A DNA stretch of 64,000 bases from the NCBI RefSeq assembly GCF_000165425.1, contig NW_001799647.1, forward strand, positions 124,001-188,000. Direction: 5' to 3'. This document shows positions 37,455-48,959 of this stretch, piece by piece. The notes beneath the pieces are model-generated. The model did not search any database. It was not told the origin of the DNA and was given only the letters and a program-made list of their open reading frames with translations. The stretch comes from Paramecium tetraurelia (taxonomy: Eukaryota > Ciliophora > Oligohymenophorea > Peniculida > Parameciidae). The first letter of the stretch is position 1. Each line of letters opens with the position of its first letter. The translations under genes were made by a program, and so were the position numbers.

Positions 37455-39506
37455 ATGCAACTGAGAAGGGAGGTATTAGAAAAATAAATTGTTGAATTAA
37501 AATAAAATAGTTAATAAGTTTCCTAAAATAAATAACATGAATAGCCTAGAGATTCTAAGAATGAAGATAAACAATCTGAAATTAAAACACTTTTAATAAA
37601 CAACTGTGGATTATAAAATCAAATTAAATAAGAGTAACTAAATTAATAACAACTCAAAACTTAAATTGCTAATCTATAAAATGATATCATATTATATCAA
37701 TAATAAAAAACATAAATAGAGTAACAATTAGGTCAACAATAAAAGTATAATTAAGAGTTGCTAATGTAAATGGAGGAATTAACACAAAATAACTTAGATT
37801 AATAAGAATAATAGGCAAATGAATGGCAAAGTCAATATAGTATGCTAACTCAAAAATAGAATTAATCCGACCAGAATCTAAATCAAGCACTTTAGATGAA
37901 TAAAGAGTTAGGAGTAAGAGTTCTAGAGTTGGAATAGAAATTAGAGGAGGAAATAGATCGAAATTAATAATTAGTTGAGGAATCAAAGAAGTATTCAATT
38001 GATTCGAAACAAAAAGAAGTTGAAATCGGTCAATTTAAATCGCAAATATAAATGTTAGCTTAACAGCTTAACAATCTCGAAAAGGAGAAATCAGATTTAA
38101 AGGCAATTCAATAAAATGGGTATGTTTAAGAGATATAGGAATATTAAAATTAAACCAGGCATTTAGAATAAGAAAACTAAGTGTTATAAGAAAAGTTGAG
38201 GTTGCACTCAAATACTTGTATTTAGGAAATATAAAAATATTAATTAAAAATATAATAGTATGAAAATGAATCAAAAGAGAATTAAAATAACTAAAGATAA
38301 CTCAACGATAGGTTACAAGAAACTTTAAAAAATTTGGAATAGATCTAATAATAATTACATGAAGAATAGTTTAAATCTCAGTAACTAATGAAATAGTTAT
38401 CAAGCTTATCAGAAAATAAGAGTTCATCTTAGCCTAATTAGGATTTTATGGATCTATTCGACGTTTAATAATCTCCAAGAGGTTAACAAATAGGAACTGT
38501 TCAATTACCTGAAACAAGCTAATCAGAAGAGTAGATTTCTGTATTATCATAGTAGCTCCATTTATTATAATTGCAAATAAAATAATAGAATTGGAGTCTA
38601 GAAGAGAAAGATATAATTATTAATGAAATAAATCAACAGAAATCATAAATAGAGAATAGTTGGAATAAGTCAAAAGAAGAAATAAAAAAATTAGAGGGCG
38701 AAATCTTTGATTTGAAATAAGAATTGCAAAGTTTGGATCAACTAATAAAAGATATTAATCATTATTAATAAAAGATATCGAATTAATAATAGATCATTCA
38801 AAGTCTGTAAAAATAAATTGAGGATTTATAAAAAGAATCATAGGAATAAGAATATAAACTAACTATCTAATAATAAAGTGAAAAATAGTTGGTAAATAAA
38901 GAATTGTTATAATAAAAAGATGAGGAAATTTTGAAATTATAAGAGGAAATGAAAAATATTTATTAAAAGGTAGAGTAAAGAATGAATAAGTCTGTAATTA
39001 GTAATGGATCTAAAAGGAGTTAAAATATAGTGAAATTTGAATAGTTTGAAGATTTAGATGAAAATGATGTTTCTGTTGAATCAATGGATGAGGAATAAAT
39101 CCTTGAGAAATTTTAGTTACAAAAAGTATTAAAAGAAAACAATGATAAAATTATTCTGAATTAACAGGAATTAAAATAAAAGGAACAAGAGATTTTAGAT
39201 CTAAAAGAAGAAGTTAGTAGATTGAAAGGATAATAATATAACTAATTTTTGAATAGATAAGGAGCTGGTCATAAAAATGAAGAGAATAATAAAGAAATGA
39301 TGTAAAAATAATAGAATGAAATTTTGGATTTACAAAAAGAAGTCGAAATTTAAAATTAAATGATTTAATAGTTGTTAGATGAAAAAAAGTATTAATTTAT
39401 ATTTTAACCAAGACTTCTTGAAGAAATCATCCAAACATAATAAAATAACAATTAATCTATCAAGGAGCATTCTCAGTTTAATGAAATTAATGATTGGTTT
39501 AATTGA
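37455..39506 (+). CDS. Long coiled-coil protein, C-terminal part or separate gene
   Basis: From ATG 37455 to TGA 39504-39506 there is an uninterrupted frame of exactly 684 codons without introns. It is coiled coil throughout: QLRREVLEKQIVELKQNSQQ at the start and LQKEVEIQNQMIQQLLDEKK near the end, with very high Gln encoded by TAA/TAG. The 79 bases between the preceding TGA and this ATG also read as coiled coil in the previous frame (LKINKQNQTIQDLIQQNQSY). The simplest view is therefore one gene broken by a TGA and a one-base shift at GGGAGG near 37468. The alternative is two tandem genes. No known domain is visible. Confidence 0.6.
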
Positions 39507-39546
39507 TTATATTTATTTTATTATTATTGCTGTTTTCAATAAAAGA

Positions 39547-41725
39547 TCATATGTATTGTACTGTAGGTTAAGAACTAAAAAAATTTGTATCTATGACATC
39601 CATTGATATTTTTTAGGAATTCCAAATTTGTTTACTTGATTTTTGGTTTCTTGAAGTAATTTTAACATTTGTAAATATTTTATCAAATCTTGATCGAGTG
39701 CTACCGTGATCTGGTATTGGATGAAGAGAATCACATAATACAAATCCTTGTTATGCTTTGATTTTATAAAATTAATCTACACTCTAAGAAACTGATTTGG
39801 AATGAGAACTCATTGGATTACTTAAACATTATTTTAATATTTCCATTTTCTATTAGATTTAAGGACTTGTAATACGGAATTATCTTTTACTCATTGTAAG
39901 AAAAGGTAAGCTATTTTATTAATATTCAGGTTCCTCTTATTGATTATTTTCTTTTGGTATGAGATTACGTTTAATTTAATCAAGTAAATCTTTACTGTCT
40001 TTTTGATGCTTACTAAAACAAGGAGTCTTTCCTCTAATTATAGCTAGAATAAAATACTTAGGTTTTGTTGGTTGAAATTATTCAAACTACTTTTCAACTC
40101 GGATTAATAAACATTTTTGAAAATTATCACCTGCCATTTTCAACATATTGAATTCCTCTTATTTATTTGATACTTTATCGCTTTTGGAATGTTATAAAGC
40201 AATTGATTGATTCTATTCAACCATTTGTTATTTTGTCATTTTAGGATGAATTGAAGATCTTAATATTGGAGAGGATATTTGAGGCGATTTAATTAATTTT
40301 CGTTATTAATTCATTTCGATATCGTTTAGGTATCTTCTCTCAACAATATTGCTTTCTTCTCTCTTATGTAAATTGAGATTTAAAATTTTAGTTTATATGA
40401 TTTCTTCCAATCGTTTGTTATATAGATTAGCATTCTTCTAAGAAAGCAATTATAGAGGGTTAATAAATTCTGGGAATTATCTTTTAACTATCAAATAATT
40501 ATCATGATTTAAGACATATACAATGCATTGGGAAACTGTTTTGACTGTGTAATCTCTTCTTTCATTCTAGAGATAAATATCGGTTTCCCCAATAAAACAG
40601 CCATCAGTCAAATTCGCTAACTAAATATTAGAATTTCAATTTACAGTGACTAGATCAATTTATACAATTTTATCTTTTTTAGGTTCAATTGGTAATTGAT
40701 TCTATTCTTGTTTTAGAAATGGATGAAAATCAATTGTTTTTTATAATTAGATTTCTCCTTCTTTAAGTAAGAAGAACCCATCTGCCAAGTCATTTTATTT
40801 CCAAATCTTATAATTTTGTGGATATTTGTATTATGAAAAATACATAATCAATTTGCTGATTTTAAATTTAGTCATTGTCGGAAACATTCTCAAAAAATAT
40901 TCAATTTTCTCTTACTAAGATTTGATTTATTTTTCAAATATTTTCTATATGATAATAGAGAATATACTTTGAAGTTAGATTTATTAAGAGAGAGTACTTA
41001 TAGATCAGAAATAGTTATAATGCTGGCGGCTCTAGGCTTATCAGTAGTTAATGCCATATCACCAAAGTATTATCCAGAATGTAGTTAAGAGATCTATTAG
41101 AATTTACAAATTCCATAGTTTGTAAAATACATATCGAAATTCCCTGTATTTAGTAAGAGCAATTCAGATTCAATTTGTTTAAGTGGTTTAGTTTACTTTT
41201 TAATTAATTTTTCATAAAAGGAGAATCTTGATTGAGATTCAATTTCTGAAATCGAATTAAGTTGCATTTTTTCTAAATACTATTCAATTTTAGGTTAGAT
41301 CTCTTATTCTTCTGTTTCAATTTGTTGCGGTTATCTTTTAATGTATACTGCAGCTGTTCCTGTGAGAATTATATAGAATTTGTCTCCTTGATCACCTAGA
41401 ATATGTATAAGAGATACCTAAATCAAATACAGCATTTTATTTTTGAAAACTCTCGTATTACAAATTTTATGATATTAACCTTGTGAATTCGAATAGTGTG
41501 CTTGTTTCTGGACACCAAGATTTAAATATTTCTATATTTTGCATTACTCCTGTTATAGAATCCACTTGCATTTCTGTCAAACTTTGATTATCTGTGTACA
41601 TCTAAATGACAGGCTGAGAATATTATTTATTTGATTACTGCATACATCAATTCTTTAGATTAGATTTCATCAACTATATCAATTTGGACTTCTTTAGTAT
41701 TAGCATTAGTTTTCCGTCTACTCAT
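39547..41725 (-). CDS. Protein with two cyclic-nucleotide-binding domains
   Basis: The gene starts MSRRKTNANTKEVQIDIVDE at 41725 and ends at TGA 39547-39549. The first cNMP-binding domain contains LGDQGDKFYIILTGTAAVYI and, after a long insertion, GQYFGDMALTTDKPRAASII, which is the phosphate-binding cassette pattern FGxxALxxxxPRAAS. A second, more divergent domain reads DLADGFFLLKEGEIQL and DGCFIGETDIYLQNERRDYT. Introns of 23 and 24 nt (GTATATTCTC...ATAG and GTAAATTG...TTTAG) restore frame in the middle; others near the N-terminus are needed but unsure. The C-terminal third is basic, Ser/Gln-rich and without domains. It is not a kinase or channel; a cGMP/cAMP-sensing regulatory protein fits best. 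Confidence 0.88.
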
Positions 41726-41849
41726 GTATTATTGATAATAATAAAAATAGTATGGAAAAATAACATTCTGTAATTTTGACGATAGGAGTCCTATTATCAT
41801 TATTGTATGAATTGATCATCTATTTGCTAGGTTTAGTTCAAAATTCGAT
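41726..41849. promoter_or_regulatory. Divergent intergenic region, 124 bp
   Basis: It lies between the starts of the cyclic-nucleotide-binding protein and the small membrane protein and must serve both. It is AT-rich; no motif can be assigned. Confidence 0.4.
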
Positions 41850-42446
41850 ATGAGTGAAGGTACTGTTAATATTAAATTAACAATACAAACAATCTTATGG
41901 GTTTTGATTTCCTTGATTTTGGTTGTTATTTAACACCTATATTCAAGAAGAAAGATTCCTTCGCAGCCTTAATAAGAAATAATTCAAGAACAAATAAAAG
42001 ATATAGATTCGCCCATGCGGCCAAGAAAGGTAGCTGCTTTAATGGACGAACAACTTACATTAAGCAAGGAAGATTCTTGTGCTGGCATGGGCGAATCATT
42101 ATAATTAAAGACCATTCAAAGTTAATAAGATTTTGATGAAATTTCTATAACATCTAGTCTAAGAAAAAGATCAAATTCCATTGCAAGTGAAGGTTTGCAA
42201 AGGAAGGTCTCTTTCGATGAGAGTTAGAACAAAATTCACACTTATAAAAAGAACAATAAGTTGGAAATTAGAAATTTTGAATCTAGCTTTTAGTCAATAA
42301 AATAAGAGAAAAAGAAGAAAAATGAATTAGTAAAATAGAAGAGAAAGGAAGAAAATTTCAAGAAGATGAATATTAATGATATCAACAAGAAAGGAAGAAA
42401 AAGAAAATCTTCTTTGGATGAGAATTTATCCTAATCCTCATATTGA
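41850..42446 (+). CDS. Small single-pass membrane protein with RVxF-like motif, 198 aa
   Basis: An intron-free frame of exactly 199 codons. Residues about 10-28 (LTIQTILWVLISLILVVI) form one membrane anchor close to the N-terminus; the rest is a basic, Ser/Lys-rich, probably cytoplasmic tail. In the tail, LRKRSNSIASEGLQRKVSFD contains RKVSF, which fits the protein phosphatase 1 docking motif (R/K-V-x-F), preceded by basophilic kinase sites (RKRSNS). The end is lysine-rich (KKKNELVKQKRKEENFKKMN). No family was recognised. A phosphatase-targeting role is only an inference from the short motif, which occurs by chance often. Confidence 0.75.
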
Positions 42447-42558
42447 TCTATCATTAAATTATATTAATTAATGTTTCTAGAATTATATTAATTTTTGTTG
42501 CTCAATATTTACTTGAGCATTTTATAATTTAAAAGTAAAATAATTTTTAAAGTAAATA

Positions 42559-44778
42559 ATGTCAAACACGCTCTTTCAAAGAAATGGCAATCCCAATATT
42601 TTTTAAACAAACTAATCGAATACTAATTCATGGACCCTTCCTTAGTACTTTATATACTAATTTTAAGAACATAAAGAAAACGGGATGTCCAGGGTTCATA
42701 TAGAGCCAAGTTTGAACAAATCAAAATCTAAGTGGTCGATGACAAAAATGTATTGTCTACTTCTATTATCCTTCAGCCTTAATATGATAAAATGGTAATA
42801 TTGGCTCATAATTTTAGACTATGGTAATGATTAGATTGGAAGATTATTACTTGATTCGAGCATAATAAATCGAAGATTATCATATAAACACTATTTAAAA
42901 TGCAATTCATTAAAAACGGTTCAATCCAACTTTGATTTCTAAAGTGGCTGGCAAATGTAAATCTAAATTCTACTTTAGCTATTAACGTACCAATTTTTCA
43001 AATATTAAAATCTGGTTCTTCAATATGGGAATCCAATAATTAGTCTCAATAATAACAAAATATTTTTAACACGGCAAGCTCCTCTATGAATGATAATAGA
43101 CAATAAAATAATTTTTTCAGTTCTATGAACAACTAAAATAATTAGTAATAATAATCAAAGTAATATGGAAACATATTTAGCACTGCTCCAATAAATAATA
43201 ACACTACAAACTCAGCCAATATATTTTCTAATTCTAGACAGAATCAACAATAATTAAATATATTCAACTAAAATGTGTTCAATAATACCAACCCTCAATC
43301 TGAATAAAACAACTACTAGACAAAAGATCAGAATGTTCCTTGGATGTAATCATAGTAATAATAATAAATAGGGAATATTTTTTAATAAAACAAACCCTAA
43401 TTATAAATTTAAATTCCTAATCAATAATAATCAAATTCAAATAATGATGCAATTTAATTTAATAATAACTAAACTATTAACTCAATATTTTCTTAACCAT
43501 AATAGTAATAACAGATGAATAATAACTTATAGTCACCATTTTTTTAATAATAACAATAAACTTCATAATAATAATAAATATTTTAATAATAATAATCATA
43601 AATTTAATAATAATAGCAAATGATTCCTATACAAATGCCTTCATAACCATTTCAACCATTCTAAAACATGAATAACATGAATATGTTACCTAACGATTTA
43701 TAAATGATTTAATATTAAAATTAAATGAATCCTATTTAATTTATTAAACAATCAGTAGACATGATAAATACTTTTACAACCACCTTAAACAACTCTATTT
43801 AAGAAATGGAGAAAATGTATAAACTAGAGGAAGAAAAATATTTAGAATAGGAATACCTGATCAATTAACTTGAACAAAAAAAAAGAATAGAAAGGTAAAA
43901 AAAGTAACAAGAAATAAATTTATTGCCTAAAAAGAAAAACGATTCTCACACTCTCTTTAGAATGATGCACTCATCTAATCATTTAAATATTTCTAACAGC
44001 CAAAAAAATTCAAGAATTAGTACGCAATAATCATAAGTTAATTGTGGTAATAATGTCAGCAGAATTTCATCCAAACAAACCAAAACCAAAAAAGAATATA
44101 TTATTGAAATCTATTTTGAAGAAAGTGAAAATTTTATAACATTTAATGAAGAATTTAAGGATATCAAATCCAAAAATGATTTTAAAGAATAAATTCTTCA
44201 AAAAATTGATTAAATGTAGGTTTTTTAAAATGATAAAGCTGCTTATTTTGCAAAAAGCGAGTTAATTATAGATGAAAATAATAATGAAGATAATCATAAA
44301 ACTTTATCATTTCGAATATTTTAAACTTACAGACCTATATTAACAAAAAATGGATATTACACCTTACCTGATATTAGTCAACTAACTATAAATCAATTAA
44401 AAAATGTAGAAGATTTCACCATTTTTAATGAATATGGCTCTTTGAGATGGGATTCTCCAACAAATTTATTATATCTAAATTTGGATAGAATTGTTGATAT
44501 CCAAGATTCAAAAGTGGAAGTATATGATCTAGATCAAATACATGAATACCTCAAGCCAAAAGTGAATAAGAAACTAAATAAATCGTGTTTGATTACTTTA
44601 AAGGTTCCAGTCGAAATAAATTAAGAGAATTATGATAAGGAACATAAATTTCTTTCATAAAAATGCCATGAATAAAATATTGAATTAGTGGAAATAGATC
44701 AAATAAAATAATAATTTGTTGTTAGAGTTAATCACTTCTCCATCTATACATTTGTACATGATGAACATGAAGAATAGC

Positions 44779-44811
<33 letters not shown>

Positions 44812-46298
44812 CAATTTTTAGTGAAAATACTAATAATTAATAATCATAGGAATAAATTGATAGCAAACAGAATCAAGATAAATAGATGAAACAAAATGAA
44901 TTTGATGAGAAACACTATTTGTTCTTACAACAAGTAAATGATATTTGTAGCTTGACAAAGTAATCTACAAATTAAAAAATATCAAAAATAAATCAAACAA
45001 AAAGATAAAATATAGAATTAGTTGAAGATTTTTAGATTTGTGTAAGTAATAAAGAAATGAATGAAATTGACTATCAGATCTGTCATTATTTCATGCAAGA
45101 CTTCGAAATTTAAAAGGAAATTCCTATTCAAAATTAATTTTGTATTAAACTATTGAAATGTTTATTTGCAATAAGAAATGATGATAGATCTTAATTAGCT
45201 CCAAATGAAAAGAAATTACTCGGACAGAGATTGCAGTTTTTTAATATTTTATTTGGTAACTCACTTATACAACTAGAAGATTATATATAATTTTTGGAAT
45301 TATATCCTGAATAATATGATTTTTCAGATTTAGAGTAATATTAAAGGCCTAACTAATTTTAGTAAGGATTAAGCTTAATTTTATATTTAGAATCAATTTA
45401 AGCCTGTAGACTCAAAGACGAAACTGAAAGTTCATATACAGAAAAAGTAATCAAAGAAATAAAAAATAAAAATTTGTTGAATTAAACCTAAAAACAATAA
45501 TAAATGTTATCATTTTTATCTGCTCAACCCTCAAAAGTGATTGATTTACCGTTTTAAGCAGATGATTGGATTAGTATGATTTTAAAATGGAAAGTCTAGC
45601 AGAATGCCGTCCAATATTCATAAGAATGGTGGATAGGGTTGCTAAATTTATTGGAGGAAAATGAAATTTAATCTACTGAATTAGCTTCCCTCATGTATTT
45701 TTTATCTTCAAAATAAAATCGACCTTTAGAGAAGATCTATAATTATTTAAATAAAAACCATAATTAAATGTCAATATTTTTAGAAATACTAATTTATAAC
45801 CAGGATAAAGCAAATGTAAAAATACACAAAAGAATCATCACAAACAAATTAACATTTTTGATAGAGAACAAAGAAAATAGCTATTTTATAGAGTAAATCT
45901 TACAATAATTTCAAGAGTTATTCACCGTAAGTGAATCTGAAAAGTATAAAGAATATATATCGAAAATGCAAAGCACATTGTTTTACTAAGAAAATTTTTT
46001 AATAATAGATGAGGAAATTCGTTTGTAAAAATTGATTGATCAACAAGATTATATAAACTTAGGAATTTACATTTTAAAGTTGAATTCTCCTAGGTTTGAG
46101 AACTATGTTAAATTCCTATTTGAGTATACAATTCCAATTTTAATTATTTTTGGAGAAATCGAATCATTGACGAATATTACTCAGGAATTAAAGGCAAAGT
46201 AAGGCATTTATCTATTCAAAAACAGATATTAACAAATTTTAGACATGAGTGAAGTAATTCATATGATTTATAATTATAGGTGTTTTGTGGAACTTTGA
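42559..46298 (+). CDS. NUP98: Nup98-Nup96 nucleoporin precursor with NIF-type repeats
   Basis: A component of the nuclear pore. Three introns (23, 23 and 22 nt) leave exactly 1,224 codons. Order of parts: a short N-terminus with GNPNIFQTN; a GLEBS-like Rae1-binding segment (STSIILQPQYDKM, then MIRLEDYYLI, the conserved RLEDY); a Gln/Asn-rich repeat region with NIFNTASS, GNIFSTAP, ANIFSNS, LNIFNQ and GNIFQQN; a helical segment; then the autoproteolytic domain (NGYYTLPDISQL, VEDFTIFNEYGSLRWDSP, LYLNLDRIVDIQ) ending in the cleavage motif HFS at 44733-44741. About 500 residues of helical Nup96-like sequence follow. The repeats are NIF-based instead of GLFG. In Tetrahymena, NIFN repeats mark the micronucleus-specific Nup98, so the same is inferred here. 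Confidence 0.93.
44776..44811. repeat. TAA trinucleotide run encoding poly-Gln
   Basis: An uninterrupted run of TAA codons just after the Nup98 cleavage motif gives about 12 glutamines in the ciliate code. It lies at the start of the Nup96-like half and may be length-variable. Confidence 0.9.
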
Positions 46299-46423
46299 TG
46301 TACGAAAGTCGAATCTTTGAAGACTTTAAGTCAAAAAATGTTTTTGAATACTAAATGTTATAAGTGTTAGATGAATATTATTTTACATGATAATGTAGAT
46401 ATAAAATATGATTAAATATAAAA

Positions 46424-48859
46424 TCACATGCATTCATACATGAATATTAGTGCTTTGTATTATTACAATTCCTCCAATCCATTTTGCATTAAATTGATAT
46501 ATTCTTGAGAGTAGGTATTTTATATTTTATTTAATGCTTTAGTCAATTATTCTTAACCAATTTATCTTAAGAGTAATTGATAAAGCAATTCTTTTGGCGT
46601 TTCACAAATAATGTCTTCATCATCTTGAAAGCTGTCTCGTTCTCCATTTTCATTTGATGCATTCGACTTTTATTCTAAACTATCATCATCCTCTCGATCC
46701 ACACTTTCTCTAACTGATTGTTGTATATTAAGTAAATCACCATCTCCTACATTAATTACTTATGAATGTTTAACATCACCGCCTTCAGCAGCTATAACAA
46801 TATCTTCTAATTCTGCTAATAACTGTGATGCTTCATTTTCTTATTCCTCCGAATTCTTAGATGCTTCTTTGATAACTTCTTAGATTTCGGATTATGTGTT
46901 ACTATTTCTTTATCTTTTCATCTCCATTAATTATTTCATCTTCTCTCTATCATCTTTTGTGTCATTTTTTATTTCTCTAATTTCTTATAGGATGAGTTGA
47001 CTTTCCTTTAATTATTATCTGCTTGGTTTAACAGATTCAGTTTTTTAGATTGGATCAGCTTATTATTAACTGGGAGGAGGTTGAGAAATGTATTGTGCAA
47101 CTTATACTCTTTCAGTTTAAGGGGCTTAATATACGCTGTCCCTTTATTCCTTTTAATCTCTAGAAGATGAAGGGTATTATGATTATAATTGTTATTCTAT
47201 CTTTTATTGCAAATCGATTTTTTATTATTATTATTCTGTCTTTTAATTATTATTGATTGGTTCCAATCTAATCGGATCTTTTACTGACATAGGATCAGAT
47301 TATTACTTTTAATATTTTTATTGGATTTATGGTTAAGAGTATGGTTCTCTAGATAACTTGGGTAATTCATACTTATCAGGTTATAAGTATTTTAATTTAT
47401 TTTCTTAAAGCTATTGAAACTTTTCTTCATTTCTTTTGATTTATTATCTGACTTATTCTCTTTATATTTCAAAGGGAGATTTGTCCCTCCCTTCTTTATT
47501 AAATGGAGATTTGCTTAATGGTGATTTATCTTCGTAATATGGTGATTTTTCATTTCTTTATTGATTTAATGGTGAAATATTTGGTCGATTATTAACTTAT
47601 AATGGTTATATTTATTATTGCTATTGTTATTATTATTATTATTATTATTATTTATTGTATTGATATTTTGGATAATTCATATAAGGATTATAATTTTATT
47701 AAGATGGTTTAGATATATAGTCATAATTCTAATTTAAATATATAAGATATTTACTTATGGTAAATGCTATTAATATAATTGTTTCTGTTTTAATAAATTA
47801 TTTTAAGGTTATCCTCTTGCATTAAATGCCAATAAATAATTGCTAGGCTATTATTATTATTGAAATTGTTGCAATGGTTGTTGTTATATTTTGCCAAGGT
47901 TTGGTTATGAACACACACTCCTCAATTCTGTATCATATGGAACTATCAAATTATGATTAACAAAATTTTATTTGTGTAAAATAGTATGGGAAAATTCAAC
48001 ATTTCTAATACTTTCAGAGAGAACACTTCTGATTCTGTTTACTATGATAGGCCTAAATTAATGTTTGAATATACATCTTCAAGACTTCATGTATATTGGG
48101 TCTTCTATTTGGATCAACTTAAAGTAAAGATGAGATTAATTATCTCATATTGGTGGAGAATTTATCAGGGATAGGGGTTGTATTGGCCTCTAACAATTTT
48201 AAGGGCTAATCCATGTAAGGATTCAGCATTAAATGGAGGTTTGAGGAGTACATAGTTCATAAAGGATGATGCCCAAAGACCAAATATCAGTTTTGAATGA
48301 GTAATCTCTACTTTCTATGATTTCAGGGGATAAATAATAGGGAGTTCCAACTATGGTCTTGCATTTTTCTCTTGTGTGATTCAACACTCTGGCAATTCCA
48401 AAATCCCCAAGTTTGATAATACCATCTTGAGTTAGAAATATATTTTAGGTTTTTAAATCTCTATGTATGATTTTTCTATCATGAACATGTTTGATTGCTA
48501 AACATATTTATGTGAACCAATCAAGTATTTATACTTCACTAAAGAGACATGATCCTGTCTATTTGATTTTATTGCTTAAATCCCCACCATCTGCATAATC
48601 CATAACAATGCATAACCTACCTTTTTTTGTTTTGTAGACTTCTCTGAATTTTAACTATGTTAGGATGTCTCAAAGCTTCTAAAATTCTTGCTTCTTTGAT
48701 TGTTTCTCTTCTTTCATCTTCTTTCATTTAATTTAAATCTACTTATTTGATCACACAAAGGGTTCCATCTTGAATGCATTCCACCAAATATGCCTTTCCA
48801 AAAGAACCTTCTCCCAGTAATTTGATTCTTCGATAAATCTCATTTTCATTCTATGCCAT
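46424..48859 (-). CDS. NEK (NIMA-related) protein kinase with frame breaks in the kinase domain
   Basis: The N-terminal kinase domain shows NEK features: [88 protein letters not shown] and LGIILYELC. But the frame shifts by one extra base at three places: AAAA between HPNIVK and FREVY, near the CT-rich run after YELCT, and CCCC in QYNPIPDKFS. Two introns fit: 22 nt (inside EVLKM/PIIVN) and 26 nt. Removing these and the three bases leaves exactly 795 codons. The C-terminal 430 residues are intact, Gln/Pro-rich then helical and acidic. Either a decaying duplicate whose tail is still clean or homopolymer errors in the assembly. NEK kinases act on cilia, basal bodies and mitosis. Confidence 0.8.
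47611..47655. repeat. Trinucleotide run encoding poly-Gln in the NEK tail
   Basis: TTA/TTG triplets on the plus strand are TAA/CAA glutamine codons on the coding strand. Confidence 0.85.
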
Positions 48860-48959
48860 TTTTTATTTTTGAATTTAAATTAACTAGTATAATTAATTGT
48901 TAATTTATTATTGAAATAATTATTCTTCAGTTCAATATTGTTTATAATTGTATATGATA

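Noticed and set aside
44442-44624. A small independent gene (MRWDSPTNLLYLNL)
   Set aside because: It is the autoproteolytic domain of the Nup98 precursor in its true frame.
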